DNA of 64,000 nucleotides from assembly GCF_020905335.1 (NCBI RefSeq), contig NZ_JAJJMN010000001.1, positions 3,844,001 to 3,908,000 of the forward strand. The letters run 5' to 3'. The notes below the pieces were generated by a model. That model searched no databases. It saw nothing but the letters and a program-made list of their open reading frames with translations, and was not told the origin of the DNA. The DNA comes from Flavobacterium lipolyticum (lineage in GTDB: Bacteria > Bacteroidota > Bacteroidia > Flavobacteriales > Flavobacteriaceae). A program made the position numbers and the translations under genes. Of this stretch, positions 53,001 through 62,100 are shown in pieces (the first letter of the stretch is position 1; each line of letters starts with the position of its first letter).

Positions 53001-56000
53001 AAATTAAGTCATAAAAATTAGTCAGATTACCAGAGTCTATTGCTGCCATTACTCGAAGTAGAGCAATTTCCTGATCATTTTTTATTTCACTTGATAAACT
53101 TAATTGTGTAAACACTTTCTTTAAATTCTCCCAACCAACTTCTCTTAAGGCTTCAATACAAACGTGCTCTTTAACTATTAAGTTAACTAATTCTGTATTA
53201 GTGAATGTTTTTTTATCAAATAAAGTTTTTAACTTCTTTTTATCTTCTGTAATAATATTAGGTTGACATTTATTTTTATCGTTAGTTATTAAGTCAGCGA
53301 TAGAGTTTATTACACTACAGGTAGGATCTGGAGCATACATTGGAACTGTAATAAATGTGTTGTCTTTCGCTAAGATTTTTTTAATCTCCCCGATTACAAT
53401 ATCAGTAGTAGCATTTTTAGGTTTCGTCCAGTTATAAATGTCTTTATGGCTATAGGTACATTTATCATTTGAAATTTTAATTACAGCTTTTCCGCTAGTG
53501 TTTAAAGTAACGGGATATGGCATTTTATCACCTAAGTTACTAACACGGTTATAATCAGTATCTTTAAATGTTAACTCATAAATAACTTCATTACCAACTA
53601 CTTTACCATCAAATGAAGCCAACAACTTTTTAGTATCATTTTGGTAAACATTAAATCCAGTTATCAAATAAGGTCTGCTTTGGGAAACTTTTCCAACTAA
53701 TTTATTGCCACTAGCTTCTTCGTTTTCAGTTACCTTAAATATGTTTCCTAATAAGTCAAGTTCATTTGCATCACGGTTTTCCCCATCACTATCCCCCTGA
53801 ATAAACGGATACAATTGTAATCCGGGAGCGTGAAGTACCTGCCAGTCGTTATGGCTTAAAAGTACTCCGGTACCATAATCCATTAAAAGATCTGTGGTTG
53901 TAGAAGTGTTATATTCTGTAAATGGATGTTTTAATCCAAAGACACCGTGACCAAGTTCATGCGCTAATGTGCGAACGGTATTGGTTTTGTTGAAAATAAA
54001 ACCATATTGTCGCTTCAGCGGCATAAAGCCCAGAAGGTTTGATTTATCGGAAGGAGCTCCGGTATAAATTACATAATAAGTGTCTTTTTTATAATCGGAA
54101 CCTAATTTTGCTTTTAGATTATTGGTGATTTGCTGTTGGTCAGCTGTATAGGTGTTTAGTAAGTCGCTGTCACTGGTTTCAATGCTCTCGCCCCAGGTAT
54201 TGTCTAAAGTTACATTTATGGTATTAAGGTCAAACGTTATTCCGGCTGGTTCGTAAATTGCATTTAACTGCCCGATTACATTGCTTGGTAATGGCGCATT
54301 ATTAACGCTAACCAGTGTTACATTTACTTTTTTATTGGTCAGATGCCATAAATCAATCGCTCCGGCAATATCGTATTTCCCGACAGTTTCTTTTGGATCT
54401 TTTGATGCAGCAGCCTTAACCGTTGCAATAACCGTTTCTTTAGCAAAATCTAAAGTTTTTTTCAGGGTCAGTGTTGCGACATTATTGTTCCAAACAATTT
54501 GAGTACTGTCAATAGCGGTACCATTTTGAGTTTTAAAGACAATGTCTTTTTTGGTTTTTCCGTTTTTGAAGTTGGCGGTTGCGATTACAATATCCGTTTT
54601 AGCGGGACTGTCTGAAATGGCTTTCAAATTTACATTGTACGTGCCGCCACTTTTTAGAGGGATTGTTTCGTAAGTTTTATCCAAGCTTCCGTTTGCTGCT
54701 GTTGGAGCATTATCAAAAGCATAAAATCCATTGCCTTTAGAGAAAATTACATTTACGTCTGGAGAAGAAATTTCTGTGATACTTCCACCAGATCCCATTC
54801 CGTTTGTATTCTTGGAATTTGGAATTCCTCCTGGTGCGAGTTGTCCTGTTTTTTCGATATTTCCGGCAGGAGCATTAGCAGGAACGGCATATTGTTTACC
54901 GTTTTTATCCGTTATTATAATGTCGTTTACCGTTTTTGGCAGGTTAACTTTAACATCATCCGGACCTGTTATCGTAATGCTTCCATCAGGATTTTTTACT
55001 ACGGATTTTATAGGAAACTGGATGTCCTGATTGACCACATTTCCGGCGTCACCAAAAGCGTCATTGATGACACCATCTAAATCAGAGATACCGCTCCAGG
55101 TAGGATCATATGCCGCAATAATTTCTCCTGAAATTAATTTAAAATCGCTATTAAGACCAATATTATTGAATGTAATTCTGATTCGGGTATTTTCGCTAAG
55201 GTTTCCTTTTGAAACTCCGTTTTCATCTTTTGCACCTAAGGCATCAGCAGCATCAATAAGTTTTCTGAATTTCTCCAGGAAAGGAAGGGTTACATAACCT
55301 TCTCCTGAGAAATTACCATTACTTCCGGTTGCTTTTAAAACTACAATAGGAAAATCTCCCGCTGTAACGACATCATTCGAGAAAAGTTCGGGAAGTGGGG
55401 TTTGGTTAGCAAGATCTCTCGGATCCGGCTTGATACCACAGCCTTGAAATACAATCTCGTCTCTGGCAATGGTGGTGAATTCATATATTGAACTGTGAAT
55501 ATATTTGCCGACATCACAGGACGATCCTACAGTATATTCGTATACGGTGTTAGGCTTTAAATTACTAAGCGTAATATTTTCTCGTGGAGTTACGGCTTTG
55601 TACCATTCCGAACCCGAATTTTTCTCACGATAGTTTACCTGATAGTCAAAGTTGTCGATGTTTCCGCTCCAGTTGATCCTGGCCTGATCCTGACCGATGC
55701 TTTCGGTTTTAATGGCAAGGGGAGAGGTACAGAATATTTCGTAAGTAAAAGCAAAGATTTCGGTATAACCGTTGTTTTTAAATACACCAATTTCTTCGGC
55801 TCCCTGAATGGCTTTTGCTTTGATGCGCCAGGCGTATTTTTTGCCGGGAATCAGTTGAGGTTCACTCATGCCGTATTGCAACGTAGTCATTTTGGTTGTG
55901 GTAGTATACAACGGAGGCGAGTAAGCAAAGGCATTTTGCACCGGAGTGTAATTGTCCCAAATCTCGACCAATGAAAATTCGTATTCCACATTACTTACGT

Positions 56001-56610
56001 TGATGCTTCGCGGTGTCCAGCTGAAAACAATGTTCTGCAGGTTCTGCTGCATGATCGAAGCATTGTGTAAAGGCAGGTTTAGGAAGGGTGGTTCGTTTTG
56101 AAAAATAACCGTAGTTGTACCTGTTTTTCGGGACAGTTTTTTTCCTGTAGCAAAATCATATACCTCTACATAAAAGTTACTGATTCCTTCGGGTAAAGGC
56201 TGTGCATATTGATTTGGATTTAATCCTAGAAGGTTTTGGTATTGAAAGTAAGGAGCCAGATCAACATTAGTTAATTGCAATGGAAATCCTCCTTCGAGGT
56301 ACAGTGGTTTTGCTCCTACTACAAAATCGTTGTTGCTGAACGAAACTCCGTTACCCTGAAAGTATATTTTTAATCGAACCTGACGATTGGAAATGGTCAA
56401 ATCGTTGAGCAGCAACTGAATTTTAATGGGACTGTTTATAGTAGTCGCATCAGCGTATTTGCTCAGGTAAATAGGGGATGGCTGCGTAATTTGAGTCGTA
56501 ACCGAAATTGGGAAAGTTTGTGCAAAGCCCTCAAATCCTATTAGGGAGCAGAGCAACAGCAGGTACAGGTGTAAGTTTTTCAGCATTTTGGGTAATTGAA
56601 TTTTATCCAT
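50098..56610 (-). CDS. giant secreted polymorphic toxin: Fn3, metalloprotease motif, TNT-like C-terminal domain
   Basis: Protein of 2170 aa. Signal peptide at about 9-31 (LHLYLLLLCSLIGFEGFA). Beta-rich N-terminal domains are followed by a fibronectin type III domain (about 290-380) and a zinc-protease motif AHELGHGVFGLKHP (about 883). Around 1515-1550 a Gly/Ala-rich hydrophobic stretch may insert into membranes. From about 1940 the C-terminus has WPPANGGYGPL, FDRYGG, IPWFGKVG and KAEQSRF, the order seen in the tuberculosis necrotizing toxin family of NAD-glycohydrolases. The start may be Met1 or Met9 (56586). No YD/RHS repeats and no T9SS domain are visible. Confidence 0.75.
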   Translation of the reverse strand: MDKIQLPKMLKNLHLYLLLLCSLIGFEGFAQTFPISVTTQITQPSPIYLSKYADATTINSPIKIQLLLNDLTISNRQVRLKIYFQGNGVSFSNNDFVVGAKPLYLEGGFPLQLTNVDLAPYFQYQNLLGLNPNQYAQPLPEGISNFYVEVYDFATGKKLSRKTGTTTVIFQNEPPFLNLPLHNASIMQQNLQNIVFSWTPRSINVSNVEYEFSLVEIWDNYTPVQNAFAYSPPLYTTTTKMTTLQYGMSEPQLIPGKKYAWRIKAKAIQGAEEIGVFKNNGYTEIFAFTYEIFCTSPLAIKTESIGQDQARINWSGNIDNFDYQVNYREKNSGSEWYKAVTPRENITLSNLKPNTVYEYTVGSSCDVGKYIHSSIYEFTTIARDEIVFQGCGIKPDPRDLANQTPLPELFSNDVVTAGDFPIVVLKATGSNGNFSGEGYVTLPFLEKFRKLIDAADALGAKDENGVSKGNLSENTRIRITFNNIGLNSDFKLISGEIIAAYDPTWSGISDLDGVINDAFGDAGNVVNQDIQFPIKSVVKNPDGSITITGPDDVKVNLPKTVNDIIITDKNGKQYAVPANAPAGNIEKTGQLAPGGIPNSKNTNGMGSGGSITEISSPDVNVIFSKGNGFYAFDNAPTAANGSLDKTYETIPLKSGGTYNVNLKAISDSPAKTDIVIATANFKNGKTKKDIVFKTQNGTAIDSTQIVWNNNVATLTLKKTLDFAKETVIATVKAAASKDPKETVGKYDIAGAIDLWHLTNKKVNVTLVSVNNAPLPSNVIGQLNAIYEPAGITFDLNTINVTLDNTWGESIETSDSDLLNTYTADQQQITNNLKAKLGSDYKKDTYYVIYTGAPSDKSNLLGFMPLKRQYGFIFNKTNTVRTLAHELGHGVFGLKHPFTEYNTSTTTDLLMDYGTGVLLSHNDWQVLHAPGLQLYPFIQGDSDGENRDANELDLLGNIFKVTENEEASGNKLVGKVSQSRPYLITGFNVYQNDTKKLLASFDGKVVGNEVIYELTFKDTDYNRVSNLGDKMPYPVTLNTSGKAVIKISNDKCTYSHKDIYNWTKPKNATTDIVIGEIKKILAKDNTFITVPMYAPDPTCSVINSIADLITNDKNKCQPNIITEDKKKLKTLFDKKTFTNTELVNLIVKEHVCIEALREVGWENLKKVFTQLSLSSEIKNDQEIALLRVMAAIDSGNLTNFYDLISLNNHEIIVNLNKNLNDHSINPYDTKNYTSFYQGLMAMFSVNSTNIEALIPSNKTESYKFIKNLIPEAVTGFDESYYYQYVTNQTVSEKFKMIPVFWNSISYHKRMALIQDAMSNNSAFDKSEEILLNLFIHEKDAQKITSELGNNSYKLLWDIYKVIDGKERKYFVQDILYKTLIHKKIGNNYANDLALEVRNKYNTTSPLTGVRTEPYFMFYDKGIFNVVSNDGAVLEYNLIVTRSMADNSKIQFNCNLQVINSKNQKDPVQHLFSLYPYEYVVLEIPKDFKVDGRDFKKGLFAVPAIYAYWIANAVEDRNDAILFRLVADGVAIALAPFTSGGSLMALELAMVSTDVLITVTNYNNPDAISPKYNAYWDAIYGIYNFSKAVAGLSGLGKGIFQFAVKEGKHIQSVRIIRSNIKNFVSDFKGLDETERLVHLNKIDNLLETLSTGIKGGTLSPDEIRVSKKMYDMIFEARIKCQNIDQSLSSIIDITVDNSGLFLNNGITASQKIADVSISKNITNLSNITSTSWQPASIVAKDVKLISTFNKISYVDKTGQTVNGALNLVEDLNKKGTFYIAPKLESVTLASRLESPSLLTLKNEVNALDTSLKLRFFEDFASASDAVLKELDDIVRFNNDYLAFKELWKNANTKDVKSYSDNIDKFKNWWYPNKAKVNNEFFINQKAYELSLNTEYLSNLHLEKISSNVRGQYWNYYKQSQWDKLEALAKEHKINFDVKSNALWPPANGGYGPLVKRAPNKNEVFDRYGGSFGDLPDGTPNLGGAYTSPMFNGKPYDFDGRALNMERNKYDFYYKITIKDPSKFEIETNRAIPWFGKVGKAEQSRFIIKDIDPVSGYPKTWSQLAKEGSVEIQVMESPSGKYSTWVGKGRTISKTITDNGSSLSQLKELGFTDDIVTKIIAKNKSLNLSETEIKTLIQDLKNNSALMKTVNQNPENGVEAWKIFTDNKKPLCN

Positions 56611-56646
56611 TTTTTGTCAGGTTAGTAAGTAGGTATTGACTCCTTA

Positions 56647-59097
56647 TTATTTTTGAATATGATTAAGATCGATTTCATCAATGTTTGCATTTTTGAGAGC
56701 CAGATCATGATAAAACGGTATCATTTTGATTTCGATAGCGGCTATTATTTCAGGACCGGTTTTTTTGTCTTTTATCGATTTAAAAGCTTCTTCAATTTGT
56801 TCTGCGCTAAAAACTACTGCAGCGGGATTTTGCTGTATTTCGGCAGCCGGCAGTTTAGTCAATACCGAAATTTCTTTGAGCATCCATCGGTGACGTGTAA
56901 GCTGATCGCGATTTTTATTACTTCTTTCCATTAATTTCTGATAGGATTTGAAAGCTGCTTTATCAGTGTTATTTTCTTCACTCACACCATGCAGTTTGTG
57001 GCTGTTTACCTTTCCTAAGGCTGTAACGTAAGCATTTTCCAGATTTGAATCTTTGTTTTTCATTTCCGCCTCCAATTTTTTGGCGGCTTCAAGAAGGTAT
57101 TCGTTGAATTTTTTTACGTTTTCTGCTTCGATGTTGTAAGCTTCGAGATAGTCTAGTACTTTTTCTTTGAACTGTTTGTCATCCGGTGTAAGGGAAGCCA
57201 GAGTGAGTAAATGTTCTAAATTTGTGCTCTCTTTTTCCGGTAATGGGTTTAGTGCCAATTGCATCTCTTTTAATTGAGCAGTAATCTGATCACGTGTTCC
57301 TTCTAAAATTTTTCCGTTAAGATTTATTTTTAGGATAGAAGTAAGATTCATATCCTCGTCGGTTTTGGGTTCTCTTTTCGGACGCATTTTGATTTTGTCG
57401 AAAGAATAGGTATAAGACAATGTAGCGGTTAAGTCATTGTTTTTACTGGTGGCAGTTTTATTAAATAGTGTGATGACACTCATGTTGAAATTGTGTTTTT
57501 CAAGATAAATGTAAGATCCGTTCAATCTGAAGTTGAAGATGTCGTTTTGCTTCTGACCATTGTTATAACTAGTATTGTAACTGGTCGAGGCGGTCGCATT
57601 CAGTTTTTTATCAAAAAATAATTTGGTGGCTCCGACTGTTGGTCCGATAATAAAATTCGTTCCACCGTCTGTTTGTCCATAGGTATTGTTTAAGGAACCG
57701 TTGAAACTTAGTTCTTTTTGAGGATAACCCAGAGAATAAGTAAGGGCTGAGTTGTAATAGGTAGAGGCTCCACCCGCAACTGTTTTTCCTTGTTGTTGGT
57801 TTACAGCATCCTGCATAGAGAGATTGGCACTAATTGCCTTTTTTAGGCGTCTATCATTTTTTAATAGATAATTTACCGTCAGACCTAAATTTTGGTTCAC
57901 TTGTCTGAAGTTCAAAGTATCTAAATACTCGTAATTTGAAACCTGATTGATGTAGTCAAACTGATTACGGCTGTTGGTGAACGATTGAAAGTTAGAGTAG
58001 TTCAGGTTCAGGTTTAATTTTTGATTGGGTCTCAAATCGACATTAGCTGAGGTGACCAAACGTTTCATCTGGCTTTCTTTCTGCTTTTCTAAATTGTCTT
58101 TCTGAAGTCCTAAGTTTAAAGCAAGCGACACTTTATCTTTATACAGATTTTGGGTCGCATTAACGGTTACATTTTCTAAATCGTTATTAAAATAGTATCC
58201 TCCAAAAGTTCTGTAGTTAGGATCAATTCGTTCGTAACCTAATCCTAAAGTTCCTTTTCCGGCCGGGTAAGCCAATTGTCCTTTAAAGGCATTATAACTA
58301 GTGGTAGTACTGTTTCTACCCAATAGAAAAGAGGAAACTCCTTTTGCTTTTCCACTTGCCACAACTCTTAAATCTTCAGTGATACTACTGCTGGCATATT
58401 CGGTAGAGATTTGTAGTTTTTGAAAAAGTTTAAAATTAGTTTCAAAACTAATGGCAGCATTTTCCTTTGGAGCAACATCCAGTTCAAAGGGTACAGGGTT
58501 GTTTAAAGAATTGATCTGATCTCTTGCTTTAAACAGGGTAAGCCCCAGGTTTATTTTCTCCAGGGAATAAGCGGTTTTAAATCCATACCCGAATCTTTTA
58601 TAGGCAGGCAGAATATCAGGATAAGCAGAATTAAATTCGTTACTTTTCAATAATCGCCCGTACATCGCACTGATTTTGAATTTTCCTTGTGGAGTCAAAT
58701 CTACTCCAAACCCTGTGAATTGATGACCGCTTAAAGTGTAAGGGGAGAAGGTCATGCTTACATCTCCAATATGAGCAGTAATCCATTTATACGAAGGATG
58801 TATGCTCAGACGATTCATTAAAACAGGTTTGTTGTATCCGAATTTTTGATTGGTATAGGAAAACGAAAGCGGAATGTTGTACAGATTGGCAATATTGAAA
58901 TTGATGTTTCCGTTCAAAAAATAACTGAAGGGCTCTCGTGTGGCATTACCGGAATAGAATACCGTATTGGCTGATACACCACCACTGACATTTATTAGTT
59001 TCGCTTTGCCTAGCTCCTGTACATTAAAGTTTTGCGAAAAAGCAAAGGTACCGGTGAAAAGCAGTAGTGTAATTAAAATTATTCTTTTTAAAATCAT
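56647..59097 (-). CDS. outer-membrane beta-barrel protein with helical C-terminal domain
   Basis: Protein of 816 aa. Signal peptide at 1-21 (MILKRIILITLLLFTGTFAF). Residues about 25-575 alternate as amphipathic strands (for example PFSYFLNGNINFNIANLYNI, KISAMYGRLLKSNEF), as in a large barrel, without a TonB plug. Residues about 580-816 are helical and charged, probably periplasmic. It lies between the SprB-repeat adhesin and the giant toxin, 36 nt before the latter. Family not recognised; it may anchor or export one of its neighbours. Confidence 0.6.
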   Translation of the reverse strand: MILKRIILITLLLFTGTFAFSQNFNVQELGKAKLINVSGGVSANTVFYSGNATREPFSYFLNGNINFNIANLYNIPLSFSYTNQKFGYNKPVLMNRLSIHPSYKWITAHIGDVSMTFSPYTLSGHQFTGFGVDLTPQGKFKISAMYGRLLKSNEFNSAYPDILPAYKRFGYGFKTAYSLEKINLGLTLFKARDQINSLNNPVPFELDVAPKENAAISFETNFKLFQKLQISTEYASSSITEDLRVVASGKAKGVSSFLLGRNSTTTSYNAFKGQLAYPAGKGTLGLGYERIDPNYRTFGGYYFNNDLENVTVNATQNLYKDKVSLALNLGLQKDNLEKQKESQMKRLVTSANVDLRPNQKLNLNLNYSNFQSFTNSRNQFDYINQVSNYEYLDTLNFRQVNQNLGLTVNYLLKNDRRLKKAISANLSMQDAVNQQQGKTVAGGASTYYNSALTYSLGYPQKELSFNGSLNNTYGQTDGGTNFIIGPTVGATKLFFDKKLNATASTSYNTSYNNGQKQNDIFNFRLNGSYIYLEKHNFNMSVITLFNKTATSKNNDLTATLSYTYSFDKIKMRPKREPKTDEDMNLTSILKINLNGKILEGTRDQITAQLKEMQLALNPLPEKESTNLEHLLTLASLTPDDKQFKEKVLDYLEAYNIEAENVKKFNEYLLEAAKKLEAEMKNKDSNLENAYVTALGKVNSHKLHGVSEENNTDKAAFKSYQKLMERSNKNRDQLTRHRWMLKEISVLTKLPAAEIQQNPAAVVFSAEQIEEAFKSIKDKKTGPEIIAAIEIKMIPFYHDLALKNANIDEIDLNHIQK

Positions 59098-59186
59098 TCT
59101 TTATGGGGAATGGAAACCAAGATTGTTTTCTTGATTTCCATTAGTATTTGAAATTTATAATTTTGGCTTGCTGGATAAATTAGAGT

Positions 59187-62100
59187 TTACTGAATAATGA
59201 TTTTTCTCAATTTACTTCCTTGCTGTGACTCGAATAAGACAAAATATATTCCGGAAGGAAGACCTGTTAAACTAAAGTTGAACAGGTAATTGCCTTTGCC
59301 TTCCTGTGTTTTTGAATCTATCAGTAAGTTGTTGGTCAAATTATAAACCTTGACATGTGCCGGCATTACTTTATCCAGCAGTACATCTACAGTAAAAGCT
59401 CCTTTTGACGGATTTGGATAGATTTTCAGATCAAATTTCTTGAAAGTCTGATCGTCCGGATTGTTTTCTTCATATTCTCCTTCAGTCACTAAGATTGACT
59501 TAGTTTGAAAAGCAGTACAGTTTCCTTTTTTAGTGTTCAGCGTGATGTCATATTCACCGGCCTGACTGAAACTGATTTCGGCAAAATCTTTGTTTTTCGA
59601 GATTACGGTTGCACTGGCAGGAATTACCCATTCGATTTCATCGGCGTCAGGATTACTGATGTCAACGATTATGAATTTTTCGTTTTTGAATACCTGACTC
59701 GAGAGGGCAAATTCAGCACTAATTGGGGTATTCTGACTTGAAATTTTGAGGGTATCTGTAGCTTCACAACCCAATTTGTTGGTAACTACAACGGTATAAT
59801 TTGCAGGTTCAGAAACCGTAATTATAGCTTTATTGCTCTTGAAACCTTTATCGGAGGTCCAGGAATACGTCGCTTTATCGTCATTAATTGTGGCATTAAT
59901 GGTTAAAGTCTGATCAAAACATAAAGTCACATCTTCTCCGATATTAATAACATCTTTCGGTGGATTAACAATGGTATAGGTATGATTGATGATACAGCCT
60001 TTACTGTCGGAAACAGCAACGGTATATTCTCCTGCTGAGGCATTGCTTAGTATATTTGATGTTTCTCCCGTATTCCACAAATAGGTGTAAGGGGCAATAC
60101 CGTTTATAGGAGTCACAGTAATGGTAGCGTCAGAACCGGCGTAACAAGTTGGGATCTTAATTACTTCGGACGCTGCCAGATGCGGTGGAGCAATTAGTGT
60201 AATTGTTTTTGTAATGGTACAGCCATTAGTATCCGTTACCAATAAAGAATAATTTCCTGGAGGAACGTCTACTAAATTAGCAGTTCTGGCGCCTGTACTC
60301 CATAAGTAAGAGTAAGGAGCTGTACCTTGTAATGCGGCTGAGGTAATTGTCCAATCGTTTCCATCACCACAACGGGTATATTCAGCGGAAAGCGAATTGT
60401 CAAGCGGAGTAGGCTCAGTGATTGTAATCGTTTCGCTTTTTATCGATTTTCCAAAAGAATCTGTTGCAATAACATAATAAGTTCCCGCTTTAGCATTCAT
60501 TAAAGTCTCATTTTCGCTAATGATCAGTGCAGAATTAGTTGCATCATACCATTTGTAATAATAACCCGGAAGCCCTCCTGAAGTAATTGCTTTCACACTG
60601 GCTGTTGCATCTCCGTAACATTTTACAATGTTAATCTGAGTTAATTTAATAAAGAGAGGATCTACTTTGTCTAAGTCTCTTTTATCAATTTTACAGCCAT
60701 TTGCATCAATAATTGTAATGAAATATTGCCCTACATAGATGTTATTAATACTATTGGATTCTTTGTCGTTATCTATAAAAATGGAGTTACCATCTTTATC
60801 GAACCATTCGAAATTGTAATTTGGAGTACCTCCAACGACAGTAACTTTAATACTTGCATCATCTTGTCCTAAAGCAGATGGGGGTGTTTTTAACACTTGT
60901 ATTCCCATTGCCTGAGGTTCTGTAATTGTTATTTCCTGATAATCTGTACATAAATTAGCATCTGTAACGGTAACATTGTAGGTTGATGCGAAAAGATCCT
61001 TAATTGTATTTTGGTCTGCATTTTTCCCAGTACTCCATACGATCTTATATGGACCGACACCTCCGGTAATATTTATTGTAATCTGAGCATCATTACCGCC
61101 ATTACAAGAAACATTTTTTTGATTATAATTAATTTTTAAAAGTTTTGGCTCAGTTACAGTTACAGGATTTGAGGTGTAGCTGTTACCAAATCCGTCTGAA
61201 ACTTCTAAAATATAATCTCCTGCGCGTAATGTCTCGGAAGGATTTGTTGTAGAAGCGACTACATTCGGAGTTAATTTATTGTACCATTTATAAAGATATC
61301 TTTTATCTGCGTCAGGAACCCCAATAGGAGCCCCTCCCGAGATGGTAGCTTTTAGTATGGCTTGTTTATTAGCAAAACATTTGATAGACTGGGTTTCTAT
61401 AATGGAAGTGATTAAAAGTTCATCCGGTTGATTAATGATGTAAGATGCCTCTGTTGTACACTTATTTTTATCTGTAACTATAACGCTATACGTACCTAAA
61501 CCAATGCCATCTAATAGACGGTTTGTTTTACCTGTCATTATTATTTTGGTACTTCCGGTTCCTTGATACCACTGATAGGTATAGGGAAATGTCCCGTCTG
61601 CTGCTGAAACATCGATATGGCCATTTTTTAACAGATAGCCGCTTGCATCAACTTTTTCAAAAGAAGCTATGGTTAATGGTTTTAGCGGCTCAGTGATTTT
61701 AACAATTACAGGTGCTGTTGAATAAGAACAACCATTATCGTCAATAATTGTGAAAGAATAGTCTCCGGCAGGAATTCCTGCACGGTCTTTTGTAGTAACG
61801 CCATCATTCCATAAAATATGATAATCTCCGGTTCCTCCCTGAATATTTAAGGTAATGGTTGCATCGCTGCCACTAAAACAATTTACGTTTGTTTGAGTAA
61901 AAATACAGGTGATAGCAGGTCTTTCCGTTAATTCTGCAATAACAAGTTCTCTCGAAATATTTACATTGTCAGTTACTATTACTTTGTAAAAACCAGCGTA
62001 TAAGTTCTCAATTTTGTTTGTTGTTGTTTCAACTAACAAAGTATATTGATCCGTCGCTTTTTGTTTGTAATACCATTTGTAATTGTATTGATTTAAGTTA

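Noticed and set aside
53941..54240. Separate metalloprotease gene
   Set aside because: The HELGH motif is in frame within the continuous 2170-aa protein; no stop or start separates it.
50098..56610. RHS/YD-repeat toxin
   Set aside because: No YD repeats or RHS core motif; the protein is built of beta domains, Fn3 and a protease motif.
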